From NCBI GenBank assembly GCA_030403585.1, contig JAUEPE010000011.1:82253-146252 (forward strand): DNA of 64,000 nucleotides, written 5' to 3'. The position numbers and the translations under genes were made by a program. The number at the start of each line of letters is the position of its first letter. Within the stretch, counting starts at the first letter, position 1. The notes beneath the pieces were generated by a model. That model ran no database searches. It was not told where the DNA came from and saw only the letters and a list, made by a program, of their open reading frames with translations. Below, piece after piece: positions 42,055 through 51,515 of the stretch. The stretch is from Frankia sp. RB7 (lineage in GTDB: Bacteria; Pseudomonadota; Alphaproteobacteria; Rhizobiales; Xanthobacteraceae).

Positions 42055-45000
42055 ATGTCCGAAAAGCCGCAAAAGTCCCAAAAGTCAGAAGCCAAAGACT
42101 ATTCGAAAACCCTGTTCCTGCCGCAGACCGAATTCCCGATGCGCGCCGGCCTGCCGCAGCGCGAGCCGGAGATCCTCAAGCGCTGGTACGAGATCGGCCT
42201 CTACGAGAAGCTGCGCGAGAGCGCGAAGGGCCGCGACAAGTTCGTGCTGCATGACGGTCCGCCCTACGCCAACGGCAACATCCACATCGGCACGGCGCTG
42301 AACAAGATCCTCAAGGATCTCGTCACCAAGAGCCAGCAGATGCTGGGCTTCGATTCCAACTACGTGCCCGGCTGGGACTGCCACGGCCTGCCGATCGAGT
42401 GGAAGGTCGAGGAGGAGCACTATCGCAAGAAGGGCAAGCAAAAGCCCGACTTCCGCGACTCAACCGCGATGATCGATTTCCGCAAGGAGTGCCGCGCCTA
42501 CGCCACGCACTGGCTCAACGTGCAGCGCGAGGAGTTCAAGCGTCTCGGCGTGATCGGCGACTGGGCTCATCCCTACGCCACCATGAACTATCCGGCCGAA
42601 GCCCAGATCGCGCGCGAGCTGATGAAGTTCGCCGCCAACGGCACGCTGTATCGCGGCTCCAAGCCAGTGATGTGGAGCGTGGTCGAGAAGACCGCGCTCG
42701 CCGAAGCCGAGGTCGAGTACGAGGACTACACGTCCGACATGGTCTGGGTGAAATTCCCGGTCACCTCGCCCGCGCACGGCGTGCTGGCCTCGGCCAGTGT
42801 CGTGATCTGGACCACCACGCCGTGGACGCTGCCTGGTAACCGCGCGATCTCGTTCTCGCCGAAGATCGCCTACGGTCTCTACAAGGTGACGGACGCCCCG
42901 GCCGATAATTGGGCCAAGACCGGCGATCTCCTGATCCTGGCTGATGCGCTCGCCGCAGAGGTCTTCAAGCAGGCGCGCGTCACGGCTTACGAGAAGGTGC
43001 GCGACATCCCAGGCGACACCATGGATGCGATCGAATGCGCCCATCCGTTAAAGGGGCTCGTCGGCGGCTACGAATTCACAGTGCCGCTGCTGTCCGGGGA
43101 CCACGTCACCGACGACACCGGCACCGGATTCGTGCACACCGCCCCTAGCCATGGCCGCGAGGATTTCGACGTATGGACGGCAAGCACCCGCGAACTCGAT
43201 GCGCGCGGTATCAACAGCGCAATCCCCTACACGGTCGATGAGAATGGCGCCTATACCGACCACGCGCCGGGCCTTGCCGGCAAGCGCGTCATCAACGACA
43301 AGGGCGAAAAGGGCGATGCCAACGAGGCAGTGATCAAGGCGCTCGTCGAAAGAGGCATGCTGCTCGCGCGCGGCCGGCTCAAGCATCAATATCCACATTC
43401 CTGGCGCTCGAAGAAGCCGGTGATCTTCCGCAACACGCCGCAATGGTTCATCGCGATGGACAAGCCTATTGTGGACGCCCCGGGCAAGTCCGGGGCTATG
43501 GACATCGCGACCGACGGCAAGACCAAATCCGGCGACACGCTGCGCGCCCGCGCGCTGCACGCGATCTCGGTGACGCAATGGGTGCCGCCGTCGGGCGAGA
43601 ACCGCATCAACGGCATGATCGAGTCGCGCCCCGACTGGGTGATCTCGCGTCAGCGCGCCTGGGGCGTGCCGATCGCCGTGTTCGTCCGCGAGAAGGGCGA
43701 CGGCTCGGCGGAAATCCTCCAGGACGAGGCCGTCAACACCCGCATCGGCGACGCATTCGAAACGGAAGGCGCGGATGCCTGGTATGCGACAGGCGCGCGC
43801 GAGCGCTTCCTCGGACCGCATGCCAACGAGAATTGGCAGAAGGTCGACGACATCCTCGACGTCTGGTTCGATTCCGGTTCGACGCACGCCTTCGTGCTCG
43901 AAGACCCTGTGCAATTCCCCGGCCTCGCCGGCATCAAGCGCAAGGTCGACGGCGGCACCGACACCGTGATGTATCTCGAAGGCTCTGACCAGCATCGCGG
44001 CTGGTTCCACTCTTCGCTGCTGGAGAGCTGCGGCACGCGCGGTCGCGCGCCCTACGATATCGTGCTGACCCACGGCTTCACCCAGGCCGAGGACGGCCGC
44101 AAGATGTCGAAGTCACTCGGCAATACCATCGAGCCGCAGTCCGTCATCAAGGAATCCGGCGCCGACATCCTCAGACTCTGGGTGGCGTCTTGCGACTACA
44201 CCGACGATCAGCGCATCGGCCCCGAGATCCTGAAGAACACGGTGGAGACCTATCGCAAGCTGCGCAACACCGTGCGCTGGATGCTCGGCACGCTGCATCA
44301 CTACAAGCCGGCCGACGCGATCGCGCCCGCCGAGATGCCCGAACTCGAGCGGCTGATGCTGCATGAGCTCGCGCTCCGCGCCGAACTGGTCCGCAAGGCC
44401 TATGAGACGTTCGACTACAAGAGCGTGGTCGCAACGCTGTCCGCCTTCCTGAACAGCGAACTCTCGGCCTTTTACTTCGATATCCGCAAGGACACGCTCT
44501 ATTGCGATCCGCCGTCCTCGCTGACACGCAAAGCGGCCCTGACCACGATCGACCTGCTGTGCAATTCGATCCTGAAATGGCTGGCACCGGTCCTGAGCTT
44601 CACCGCGGAAGAAGGCTGGCGCATGTACAAGCATGATGCCGAACCGTCGGTGCATTTGACTCTTTTCCCTGAGGGCCTCGAACAATTCCGCGACGACAAG
44701 CTCGCCGCGAAGTGGGAGACCATCCGCAATGTCCGCCGCGTCGTCACCGGCGCGCTGGAGCTCGAGCGTGCCGCCAAGAACATCGGCTCATCGCTCGAGG
44801 CCTCGCCGGTGATCTATGTCGCCGACCGCGACATGCTGGCGACGTTGTTCGACATTGATCTTGCCGAGATCTGCATCACCTCGAACTACGAGGTGCGTGA
44901 AAGCGAGGCACCGGCCTCTGCATTCCGTCTCGATGCCGTGCCCGGCGTCGCGGTCGTGGTGGAGAAGGCCGTCGGCACCAAATGCGCCCGCTCCTGGAAG

Positions 45001-45099
45001 ATCTCGCCGACGGTGGGTGAAGACCCTGAATATCCCGACGTCACCCCGCGCGACGCCAAGGCGTTGCGCGAATGGAAGGCGTTGGGCGTGAGCGTCTGA
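42055..45099 (+). CDS. ileS: Isoleucyl-tRNA synthetase
   Basis: IleRS, class Ia, 1014 residues. The HIGH-type motif lies in [20 protein letters not shown], the KMSKS motif in [14 protein letters not shown], and the editing domain contains [15 protein letters not shown] and the catalytic aspartate region [18 protein letters not shown] 42055 ([11 protein letters not shown]) is preferred to a longer in-frame reading. An operon with lspA starts here, as in many proteobacteria. Confidence 0.97.
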   Translation: MSEKPQKSQKSEAKDYSKTLFLPQTEFPMRAGLPQREPEILKRWYEIGLYEKLRESAKGRDKFVLHDGPPYANGNIHIGTALNKILKDLVTKSQQMLGFDSNYVPGWDCHGLPIEWKVEEEHYRKKGKQKPDFRDSTAMIDFRKECRAYATHWLNVQREEFKRLGVIGDWAHPYATMNYPAEAQIARELMKFAANGTLYRGSKPVMWSVVEKTALAEAEVEYEDYTSDMVWVKFPVTSPAHGVLASASVVIWTTTPWTLPGNRAISFSPKIAYGLYKVTDAPADNWAKTGDLLILADALAAEVFKQARVTAYEKVRDIPGDTMDAIECAHPLKGLVGGYEFTVPLLSGDHVTDDTGTGFVHTAPSHGREDFDVWTASTRELDARGINSAIPYTVDENGAYTDHAPGLAGKRVINDKGEKGDANEAVIKALVERGMLLARGRLKHQYPHSWRSKKPVIFRNTPQWFIAMDKPIVDAPGKSGAMDIATDGKTKSGDTLRARALHAISVTQWVPPSGENRINGMIESRPDWVISRQRAWGVPIAVFVREKGDGSAEILQDEAVNTRIGDAFETEGADAWYATGARERFLGPHANENWQKVDDILDVWFDSGSTHAFVLEDPVQFPGLAGIKRKVDGGTDTVMYLEGSDQHRGWFHSSLLESCGTRGRAPYDIVLTHGFTQAEDGRKMSKSLGNTIEPQSVIKESGADILRLWVASCDYTDDQRIGPEILKNTVETYRKLRNTVRWMLGTLHHYKPADAIAPAEMPELERLMLHELALRAELVRKAYETFDYKSVVATLSAFLNSELSAFYFDIRKDTLYCDPPSSLTRKAALTTIDLLCNSILKWLAPVLSFTAEEGWRMYKHDAEPSVHLTLFPEGLEQFRDDKLAAKWETIRNVRRVVTGALELERAAKNIGSSLEASPVIYVADRDMLATLFDIDLAEICITSNYEVRESEAPASAFRLDAVPGVAVVVEKAVGTKCARSWKISPTVGEDPEYPDVTPRDAKALREWKALGVSV

Positions 45100-45109
45100 T
45101 CGGCCTGCC

Positions 45110-45604
45110 ATGACCCCACTCCGCGCCGGCATCCTCGCGGCATTGGTCACGCTCGTGGCCGACCAGGTCTCAAAGCTCTGGCTGCTGAACGGGTTCGGCC
45201 TTGCCCGCCGCGGCGTGGTGCAGGTGATGCCGTTCTTCGACCTGGTGCTGGCCTGGAACATCGGGATCAGCTTCGGCTGGCTGCAGAACGACGGTCAGGC
45301 CGCACAGCTCGCGCTGATGGCGGTGAAGGTCGTCGCAGTGATCGCGCTCGCGATCTGGATGGCGCGGTCACGGACCCGGCTCGCCACCGTGGCGCTGGGG
45401 CTGATCATCGGCGGCGCCGTCGGCAACGGCATCGACCGCCTGGCCTATGGCGCGGTGGTCGATTTCGCCCTGTTTCACATCGAAATCGGCGGAAATAACT
45501 ATAATTGGTACGTCTTCAACCTGGCGGACGTGGCCATCGTTGCTGGGGTGGCGGCCCTATTGTATGATTCCTTCCTGGGGGTACCCGCCGCAAAAGCGCC
45601 CTGA
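45110..45604 (+). CDS. lspA: Lipoprotein signal peptidase
   Basis: LspA (signal peptidase II), a 164-residue inner-membrane aspartic protease with four helices. DQVSKLW near the start, the two catalytic aspartates in GNGIDRLAYGAVVDF and FNLADVAI. It removes signal peptides of lipoproteins after Lgt has acted. The start lies 10 bases after the ileS stop. Confidence 0.96.
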   Translation: MTPLRAGILAALVTLVADQVSKLWLLNGFGLARRGVVQVMPFFDLVLAWNIGISFGWLQNDGQAAQLALMAVKVVAVIALAIWMARSRTRLATVALGLIIGGAVGNGIDRLAYGAVVDFALFHIEIGGNNYNWYVFNLADVAIVAGVAALLYDSFLGVPAAKAP

Positions 45605-45714
45605 TCCCGGCCGATACGGACCGGAGGCGGAACCTTGCTTGGCGAGGGGTGGCCGCGTGAGACGCGGCAAGACCGGCTTGATCAAGACTGCCACAATTTG
45701 GAACAGGTACAGGC

Positions 45715-46449
45715 ATGCGCAGCTCCGAGACCAGTGGTTCGATCGGCCGAGACGCCCGGCGGGGACTTTGGCTGGCGCTGAAATTGTCAGCCGTCGCCCT
45801 CGGCATCGGTCTCGTCATGTCGGCAGGCCCGGTCCGCGCCGGTGACGACGGCGACGATGACGACGACATGACCTTCGAAGAGAAGCTCATCGACAATCTG
45901 ATGTCCGGCATCGGCGGCAAGAGCATGGAAAGGAAGGGCATCGAGTACCGCGAGCGGTCGCCGCTGGTGGTGCCGCCCAAGCTCGACCTGCCGCCGCCCG
46001 CCAGCGCTGAGGCCAAGGATGCGCCGAACTGGCCGAAGGATCCCGACGAGAGGCGCCGCAAGGAGGCCATCGCGCAGCGGAAAAAGGGCGGCCGCAACGG
46101 GGCAGCGGAGTACTGGAAAAATGCCCAGCCGCTGTCGCCCGCCGAGTTGAACGCCAACAAGACGGCCGCCGCCGACAAGACCAGCAGGGATCCGGTCGCG
46201 CCGGGCAGCGATGTCAACCACCCGACGATGAGCCCGGCCGAGCTCGGTTATACCGGCGGACTGTGGAACATGCTTTCGAACAACAAGAACGAGAACAAGC
46301 CATTCACGTCCGAGCCGCCGCGTCAGTCTCTGACCGAGCCGCCGCCGGGATATCAGACGCCTTCGTCGAGCTATGCCTATGGTACCGGCGAAGATAAGTC
46401 GCGGCGGACCTATTTCGACGTCAGGTCGGGTAAGGACAAGGAGCAATAG
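45715..46449 (+). CDS. Exported protein of unknown function with an acidic run
   Basis: A 244-residue protein. The N-terminus has a basic stretch, a hydrophobic helix (LALKLSAVALGIGLVMSAGPVRA) and a cleavage site, followed at once by GDDGDDDDDMTFEEKLIDNLMSGIGG. The rest is Pro-, Lys- and Asn-rich and probably disordered (RERSPLVVPPKLDLPPP, NPAELGYTGGLWNML-like). Conserved as a hypothetical next to ileS-lspA in this group; no function known. ATG at 45715. Confidence 0.75.
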   Translation: MRSSETSGSIGRDARRGLWLALKLSAVALGIGLVMSAGPVRAGDDGDDDDDMTFEEKLIDNLMSGIGGKSMERKGIEYRERSPLVVPPKLDLPPPASAEAKDAPNWPKDPDERRRKEAIAQRKKGGRNGAAEYWKNAQPLSPAELNANKTAAADKTSRDPVAPGSDVNHPTMSPAELGYTGGLWNMLSNNKNENKPFTSEPPRQSLTEPPPGYQTPSSSYAYGTGEDKSRRTYFDVRSGKDKEQ

Positions 46450-46604
46450 GCTCCTTGCCCGTCGCACCCAGGCGTGGACCCGCCGCAATCGTACGGTGTA
46501 GGCCGGACGCGGCAGATGACCTATTTTTAAGTACAACTTGACCGCGTTCTCTGCTTCGTGACCCGAAGCTCAAAGCCGCGCGGTGTAGCATGCCGTGCTT
46601 TCAC

Positions 46605-46626
46605 GCCCGGACATCGGAGTCCGGGC
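46605..46626 (+). promoter_or_regulatory. Hairpin in the leader of the M16 peptidase operon
   Basis: GCCCGGAC-ATCGGA-GTCCGGGC, an 8-bp perfect stem followed by TTTC, 17 bases ahead of the start codon and just upstream of its AAGGA site. Possibly a residual terminator or leader control. TTGACC at about 46539 could be part of a promoter. Confidence 0.4.
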
Positions 46627-46642
46627 TTTCACAAGGATCGTG

Positions 46643-48034
46643 ATGTCCTCACACCGATCGGTTGCCTGCCTCTTCGCCGCGCTGCTCTCGACATCTGCCC
46701 TCGACGTCGGCAGCGTACTCGCCCAGACGACGGTCACGTCTGCGCCGCCCGCCAGCTTCACACTCAGCAATGGCCTTCAGGTCGTGGTGATCCCTGACCA
46801 CCGCACACCCGTGGTCACGGAGATGATCTGGTACAAGGTCGGATCGGCCGACGAGACGCCGGGCAAATCCGGCCTCGCCCATTTCCTCGAGCACCTGATG
46901 TTCAAGGGCACGGAGAAGCACCCGGTCGGTGAGTTCTCGCAGACCGTACTCCGCGTCGGCGGCAACGAGAATGCCTCGACCTCGGTCGACTATACCAACT
47001 ACTACCAGCGCGTGCCGCGCGAGCAATTGCCGACGATGATGGAGTTCGAGGCCGATCGCATGACCGGCCTGATCCTCAAGGACGAGAATGTGCTGCCCGA
47101 GCGCGACGTCGTGCTCGAAGAGTACAACATGCGCGTCGCCAACAGCCCGGACGCACGCCTCAACGAACAGATCATGGCCGCGCTCTATCTCAACCATCCC
47201 TATGGCCGGCCAGTGATCGGCTGGCACCAGGAGATCGAAAAGCTCAATCGCGAGGACGCGCTCGCCTTCTATCGCCGCTTCTACGCGCCGAACAACGCGA
47301 TCCTGGTGATCGCCGGCGACGTCGAGGCCGCCGACGTGCGCCCGATGGTCGAACGCAATTTCGGCCCGATCCCGGCCCAGCCCGCGATCCCCGCGCAGCG
47401 CATCCGCCCGCAGGAGCCGGAGCCAGCAGCACCGCGCACCGTCACGCTGTCCGACCCGCGCGTCGAACAGCCGAGCCTTCGCCGCTTCTACCTGGTGCCC
47501 TCGGCGACGACGGCCGCGGCCGGCGAGAGCGCCGCGCTCGACGTGCTGGCCCAGTTGATGGGCAGCGGCAGCAACTCCTATCTCTACCGCGCGCTCGTCG
47601 TCGACAAGCCGCTCGCGGTGTCCGCCAGTGCCAGCTATTCGAGCACCTCGCTTGATCCGACCCAGTTCGCGGTCGCGGCATCGCCGAAACCCGGCGTCAG
47701 TTTCGCTGACGTCGAGCAAGTGATCGACGGCGTCATCGCCGACATCGTGGCGAACCCGATCCGCGCCGAGGACCTCGAGCGGGTCAAGACCCAGCTCATT
47801 GCGGAAGCGATCTACGCCCAGGACAATCAGGCGGTGCTGGCGCGCTGGTATGGCGGCGCACTGACCACCGGCCTGTCGATCGAGGACATCAGGAGCTGGC
47901 CGGATCGCATCCGCGCCGTCACCGGCGAACAGGTCCGTCAAGCCGCGCAAAAATGGCTCGGGAAGAAGCGCTCGGTGACGGGCTATCTGATCAAGGACAC
48001 CACACCCGCCAAGCGCGAGGAGAAGCGTTCGTGA
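46643..48034 (+). CDS. M16 family zinc peptidase, catalytic subunit
   Basis: A 463-residue periplasmic peptidase. Signal peptide ending VGSVLA-QT. The inverted zinc motif HFLEH (residues 80-84, followed by LMFKGTEKHP) and the downstream glutamate in NSPDARLNEQIM-type helix make it catalytic. Two M16 domains are recognisable. ATG 46643 has AAGGA six bases upstream. The last codons overlap the start of the next gene (GTGA). It would degrade peptides or signal peptides in the periplasm; substrate unknown. Confidence 0.93.
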   Translation: MSSHRSVACLFAALLSTSALDVGSVLAQTTVTSAPPASFTLSNGLQVVVIPDHRTPVVTEMIWYKVGSADETPGKSGLAHFLEHLMFKGTEKHPVGEFSQTVLRVGGNENASTSVDYTNYYQRVPREQLPTMMEFEADRMTGLILKDENVLPERDVVLEEYNMRVANSPDARLNEQIMAALYLNHPYGRPVIGWHQEIEKLNREDALAFYRRFYAPNNAILVIAGDVEAADVRPMVERNFGPIPAQPAIPAQRIRPQEPEPAAPRTVTLSDPRVEQPSLRRFYLVPSATTAAAGESAALDVLAQLMGSGSNSYLYRALVVDKPLAVSASASYSSTSLDPTQFAVAASPKPGVSFADVEQVIDGVIADIVANPIRAEDLERVKTQLIAEAIYAQDNQAVLARWYGGALTTGLSIEDIRSWPDRIRAVTGEQVRQAAQKWLGKKRSVTGYLIKDTTPAKREEKRS

Positions 48035-49422
48035 CCCATTCCTTTCTTCGCGCAAGACCCTTCCTACGCGCACGCCATTTCGCATTGTCCGTCGCCACCG
48101 GCGCTTCCCTCGCGCTTGCCTCCGTCTCGCCCTCGCAGGCGGCAGCAAAGATCCAGCACCTGGTCTCACCGGGCGGCATCGAGGCCTGGTTCGTCCAGGA
48201 CGCGACCGTGCCGCTGATCGCCATGGAATATTCCTTTGCCGGCGGCTCGTCACAGGATCCCAAGAACAAGCCAGGCGTCGCCAATCTGGTCGGCGATCTC
48301 CTCGACGAAGGCTCCGGCGATCTCGATTCCAAGACGTTCCATGAGCGGCTCGACCGTCGCGCCATCGAGCTCTCCTTCAGCGCCACCCGCGATACATTCC
48401 GCGGCAGCCTGCGCATGCTGCGTGACAACAAGGACGAGGCTTTCGACCTGTTGCGCTCGTCGCTGACCTCGCCGCATTTCGATACCGCCGACGTCGAGCG
48501 CATCCGCTCGCAGGTCATCTCGGGCCTGCGCCGCGACACCACGAACCCGAGCTCGCTCGCGAGCCGCAAATTCCTGGAGATGGCGTTCGGCGATCACCCT
48601 TACGGGCAGCAGACCACCGGCACGCTGGACAGCGTGCCGACCATCACGGTCGCCGACATGAAGGATTACGTCGGGCGCAACCTTGCCAAGGACACGCTCA
48701 AGATCGCCGTCGTCGGCGACGTCGATCCGGCCACCCTCGGCAAGCTGCTTGACCACACGTTTGGCAGCCTGCCGGCCAAGGCCACTCTGACGCCGATCCC
48801 CGACGTCGAGGCCGCCAAGCCGCCGCAGCGCGCTTTCGTGCCGCTCGACGTGCCGCAGACCGTGATCACCTTCGGCGGTCCCGGCGTGAAGCGCAGCGAT
48901 CCGAACTTCATGGCCGCCTATGTGGTCAACCACATCCTCGGCGGCGGTGGCCTGTCCTCGCGGCTCTATCGCGAGGTCCGCGAGAAGCGCGGGCTGGCTT
49001 ATTCCGTGTTCGAATCGCTGCTCTGGATGGAGCATTCGGCGATCTTCATCGGCAACACCGGCACCCGCGCCGACCGCGCCGGCGACACCATGGATGCGAT
49101 CGAGAAGGAAGTCCGCCGCATCGCCGACGAAGGCCCGACGCAGAAGGAGCTCGACGAGGCCAAGTCCTACCTCAAGGGCTCACAGATGCTGGCGCTCGAC
49201 ACCTCCTCCAAGCTCGCGCAAGCGCTGTTGCAATATCAGCAGGACAAGCTGCCGATCGACTATATCGAGAAGCGCAACGGCATCGTCGACGCGGTGACGC
49301 TGGACGACGCCAAGGCCGCCGCCAAGCGGCTGTGGGGCCAGGGCCTTTTGACCGTCATCGTCGGCCGCGCCCCGCAGGCCGCCGCACAGCCGGCCGCCGC
49401 ACCGGCGACCAAGTCGAACTGA
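48031..49422 (+). CDS. M16 family peptidase-like protein, non-catalytic partner
   Basis: A 463-residue secreted M16 homologue. The signal peptide runs to SPSQA-AA. Where the catalytic partner has HFLEH this protein reads GVANLVGDLLDEG, so it cannot bind zinc. A glycine-rich GGGGLSSRLYREVREKRGLAYSVFESL is the substrate-channel element seen in M16 partners. Same length as the upstream gene, and coupled to it, so the two probably form a heterodimer. A terminator follows. Confidence 0.92.
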   Translation: MTHSFLRARPFLRARHFALSVATGASLALASVSPSQAAAKIQHLVSPGGIEAWFVQDATVPLIAMEYSFAGGSSQDPKNKPGVANLVGDLLDEGSGDLDSKTFHERLDRRAIELSFSATRDTFRGSLRMLRDNKDEAFDLLRSSLTSPHFDTADVERIRSQVISGLRRDTTNPSSLASRKFLEMAFGDHPYGQQTTGTLDSVPTITVADMKDYVGRNLAKDTLKIAVVGDVDPATLGKLLDHTFGSLPAKATLTPIPDVEAAKPPQRAFVPLDVPQTVITFGGPGVKRSDPNFMAAYVVNHILGGGGLSSRLYREVREKRGLAYSVFESLLWMEHSAIFIGNTGTRADRAGDTMDAIEKEVRRIADEGPTQKELDEAKSYLKGSQMLALDTSSKLAQALLQYQQDKLPIDYIEKRNGIVDAVTLDDAKAAAKRLWGQGLLTVIVGRAPQAAAQPAAAPATKSN

Positions 49423-49441
49423 CGTCACCTGACGTTTCCTG

Positions 49442-49467
49442 AAATGGCCGGGCTCGCCCGGCCATTT
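49442..49467 (+). terminator. Terminator after the M16 operon
   Basis: AAATGGCCGGGC-TC-GCCCGGCCATTT, a perfect 12-bp stem 20 bases after the stop; the right arm ends in TTT. Confidence 0.8.
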
Positions 49468-49537
49468 GCGATTCCAGATGCACCATTGCCGAAAGTGGAC
49501 GTCCGCGATATGTCCGGACATCACGAATGGTGCCAAC

Positions 49538-49954
49538 ATGCTGCGGATATCCCGCGATCTCGTCATCGACGAGGACGACATCGAGATCGGCTTTGTCCGC
49601 GCCTCCGGTCCGGGTGGGCAGAACGTCAACAAATTGTCGACCGCGGCCCAACTGCGCTTCGACACACGCAAGCTGACCATCCCGGAGGATGCAGCGATCC
49701 GGCTCGCCCGCGTCGCCGGCCAGCGCATGACCAAGGACGGCGTGATCGTGATCCACGCCCAGCGCTTCCGCACCCAGGAACGCAACCGGCAGGACGCCAT
49801 CGACCGGCTCGTCGATATCCTGACCGAGGCGATGATCCGGCCAACGCCGCGTCGCGCGACGCGGCCGACCTTTGCCTCCAAGCAACGCCGGCTCGACGGC
49901 AAGAAGCGCCGCAGCGACGTCAAGTCGAAGCGCGGACGCGGTTTCGACGACTAA
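49538..49954 (+). CDS. arfB: Alternative ribosome-rescue factor / peptidyl-tRNA hydrolase
   Basis: ArfB (YaeJ), 138 residues, rescues ribosomes stalled on mRNAs without a stop codon. The GGQ motif is at residues 26-28 (ASGPGGQNVNKL). The C-terminal tail is basic (KQRRLDGKKRRSDVKSKRGRGF) and enters the empty mRNA channel. ATG 49538 is chosen because the family begins near MLRISRDLVI. Confidence 0.95.
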   Translation: MLRISRDLVIDEDDIEIGFVRASGPGGQNVNKLSTAAQLRFDTRKLTIPEDAAIRLARVAGQRMTKDGVIVIHAQRFRTQERNRQDAIDRLVDILTEAMIRPTPRRATRPTFASKQRRLDGKKRRSDVKSKRGRGFDD

Positions 49955-50104
49955 AGATCCCACCCAGCCCTGTCGATCACATCAGGCGCATCGCGCGAAT
50001 TGCGCTTTGTTCCCGGTCGAAACAGCCCGCTACTACCACCGCATGTTTTGCGCCGCCTAGAGTTTGCGCACGCTGAACGTGACGTGGATGGACGGGCTTT
50101 GGCG

Positions 50105-50491
50105 ATGCGAAAAGTCATGCTGGGATTGTGCACCGCGATGGTGCTGGTGGTGCGTGTTGCCGACGCGCAGATGCCGTTGCCGGCCGCGAAGCCGCAGGAT
50201 GGCGCGACGCTGTTCAAGCAGCAATGCGCGGTGTGCCACACCACCAATTTGTCGGAAACGATGCGGCAAGGCCCGCCGCTGGTGAAGGTCGTGGGCCGGC
50301 CCGCCGGCAAGATCGAAGGCTTTCATTACTCCGACAGTCTCGCGAAAGCGGACTTCACCTGGGACGACGCCAGGCTCGATGCGTGGCTGACGAATCCGCA
50401 AGCCGTCATTCCCGGCGTAGTCATGGCCTATCGCCAGGGCAAGCCGGACACGCGCGCTGCCATCATCGCCTATCTCAAGGAGCTGAACTGA
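50105..50491 (+). CDS. Small c-type cytochrome
   Basis: A 128-residue monohaem cytochrome c. Signal peptide MRKVMLGLCTAMVLVVRVADA, haem motif CAVCH (residues 41-45), the axial Met probably in IPGVVMAY. It lies four genes upstream of the GMC dehydrogenase, separated by a VOC gene and the Tat-exported subunit, and may be the electron acceptor for that enzyme. ATG 50105; the VOC start abuts its stop. Confidence 0.9.
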   Translation: MRKVMLGLCTAMVLVVRVADAQMPLPAAKPQDGATLFKQQCAVCHTTNLSETMRQGPPLVKVVGRPAGKIEGFHYSDSLAKADFTWDDARLDAWLTNPQAVIPGVVMAYRQGKPDTRAAIIAYLKELN

Positions 50492-50887
50492 ATGGCCAAG
50501 CCTGTCCATTCCATGATCCGCGTGCTCGATGAGACGCGCTCACTCGACTTCTACAGGCGTGCCTTCGGATTAGAGGTCGCCGACCATCTGAAGTTTCCAG
50601 ACTTTGCGCTGATCTATCTACGTCACCCCTCCTCACCTTTCGAGGTCGAGCTGACGGTGAACTTCGATCGCAAGGAACCGTATCAGCTCGGCGACGGCTA
50701 CGGCCATCTCGCCGTGGTTGTCGAGGACCTCGATGCCGAGCATGCCCGCTTCGCGCGCGAGCAGCTCGCACCAGGGCCGCTGCGCGACTTCAAGCACGAC
50801 GGCAAGACGCTGGCGCGCTTCTTCTTCGTCAGCGATCCCGATGGCTACAAAATCGAGATGATCCAGCGAGGCGGACGTTTCGGCTGA
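50492..50887 (+). CDS. VOC family protein (glyoxalase I-like)
   Basis: A 131-residue vicinal-oxygen-chelate protein close to lactoylglutathione lyase: MIRVLDETRSLDFYRRAFGLEVADH, FEVELTVNFDR, YGHLAVVVEDL, FFVSDPDGYKIEMIQR. The metal ligands His7 (or nearby), Glu, His and Glu are in place, so an isomerase role is likely; it may remove methylglyoxal. It starts directly after the cytochrome stop, so it is in the same operon. Confidence 0.88.
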   Translation: MAKPVHSMIRVLDETRSLDFYRRAFGLEVADHLKFPDFALIYLRHPSSPFEVELTVNFDRKEPYQLGDGYGHLAVVVEDLDAEHARFAREQLAPGPLRDFKHDGKTLARFFFVSDPDGYKIEMIQRGGRFG

Positions 50888-50938
50888 TCAAACATGAAAT
50901 CCAAAAAATCAAAATCACAAAATTGACGGAGGAATGCC

Positions 50939-51487
50939 ATGAGAGAAGTCGATCGTCGAAGCAAGCATAGCCGTCGTGTCTTTCTCAAGGGCGCGGCGAC
51001 CGCCGTGCCGGTCGTGGCTGTCGCGACCAGCCTCAGTGTCAGTATCGAGGACGCCTGGGCCGATGAGGCCGGCACACTCTCGCCCCCGACGATGAAGACG
51101 CTGCTGAAGGTCGCGCGCGACATCTATCCGCACGACGTTCTCGGCGACAGCTATTACATCACCGCGATCAAGCCGTGGGACGACAAGGCGGCGAAGGACG
51201 CCTCCGTCAAGGCGCTGATCCGCGACGGCATCGCCAGGCTCGATCAGAACGCGAGGGATCGCCACAAGGCGCCCTATGCCGAGGTGCCCTGGGAAACCGA
51301 CCGCGTGGTGCTGCTGAAGGAGATCGAGCAGAGCGACTTCTTCCAGAAGGTGCGGGGTGACCTCGTCGTCTCCCTCTACAACCAGAAAGAGGTCTGGCCG
51401 CGGTTCGGCTACGAGGGCTCCTCCGCCGAGCACGGCGGCTACATCAACCGCGGCTTCGCCGACATCGACTGGCTGCCGAAAGCTTAA
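50939..51487 (+). CDS. Tat-exported small subunit, gluconate-2-dehydrogenase subunit 3 type
   Basis: A 182-residue protein. The Tat signal is SRRVFLKG (residues 11-18) followed by AATAVPVVAVATSLSVS. The mature part (TLSPPTMKTLLKVARDIYPHDVLGDSYYITAIKPWDD) matches the gamma/third subunit of gluconate 2-dehydrogenase-type complexes. It would escort the flavoprotein encoded next through the Tat system. ATG 50939; the GMC gene follows after 28 bases. Confidence 0.88.
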   Translation: MREVDRRSKHSRRVFLKGAATAVPVVAVATSLSVSIEDAWADEAGTLSPPTMKTLLKVARDIYPHDVLGDSYYITAIKPWDDKAAKDASVKALIRDGIARLDQNARDRHKAPYAEVPWETDRVVLLKEIEQSDFFQKVRGDLVVSLYNQKEVWPRFGYEGSSAEHGGYINRGFADIDWLPKA

Positions 51488-51515
51488 CGCCACCCAACGG
51501 TTCAGGAGAACGCAT

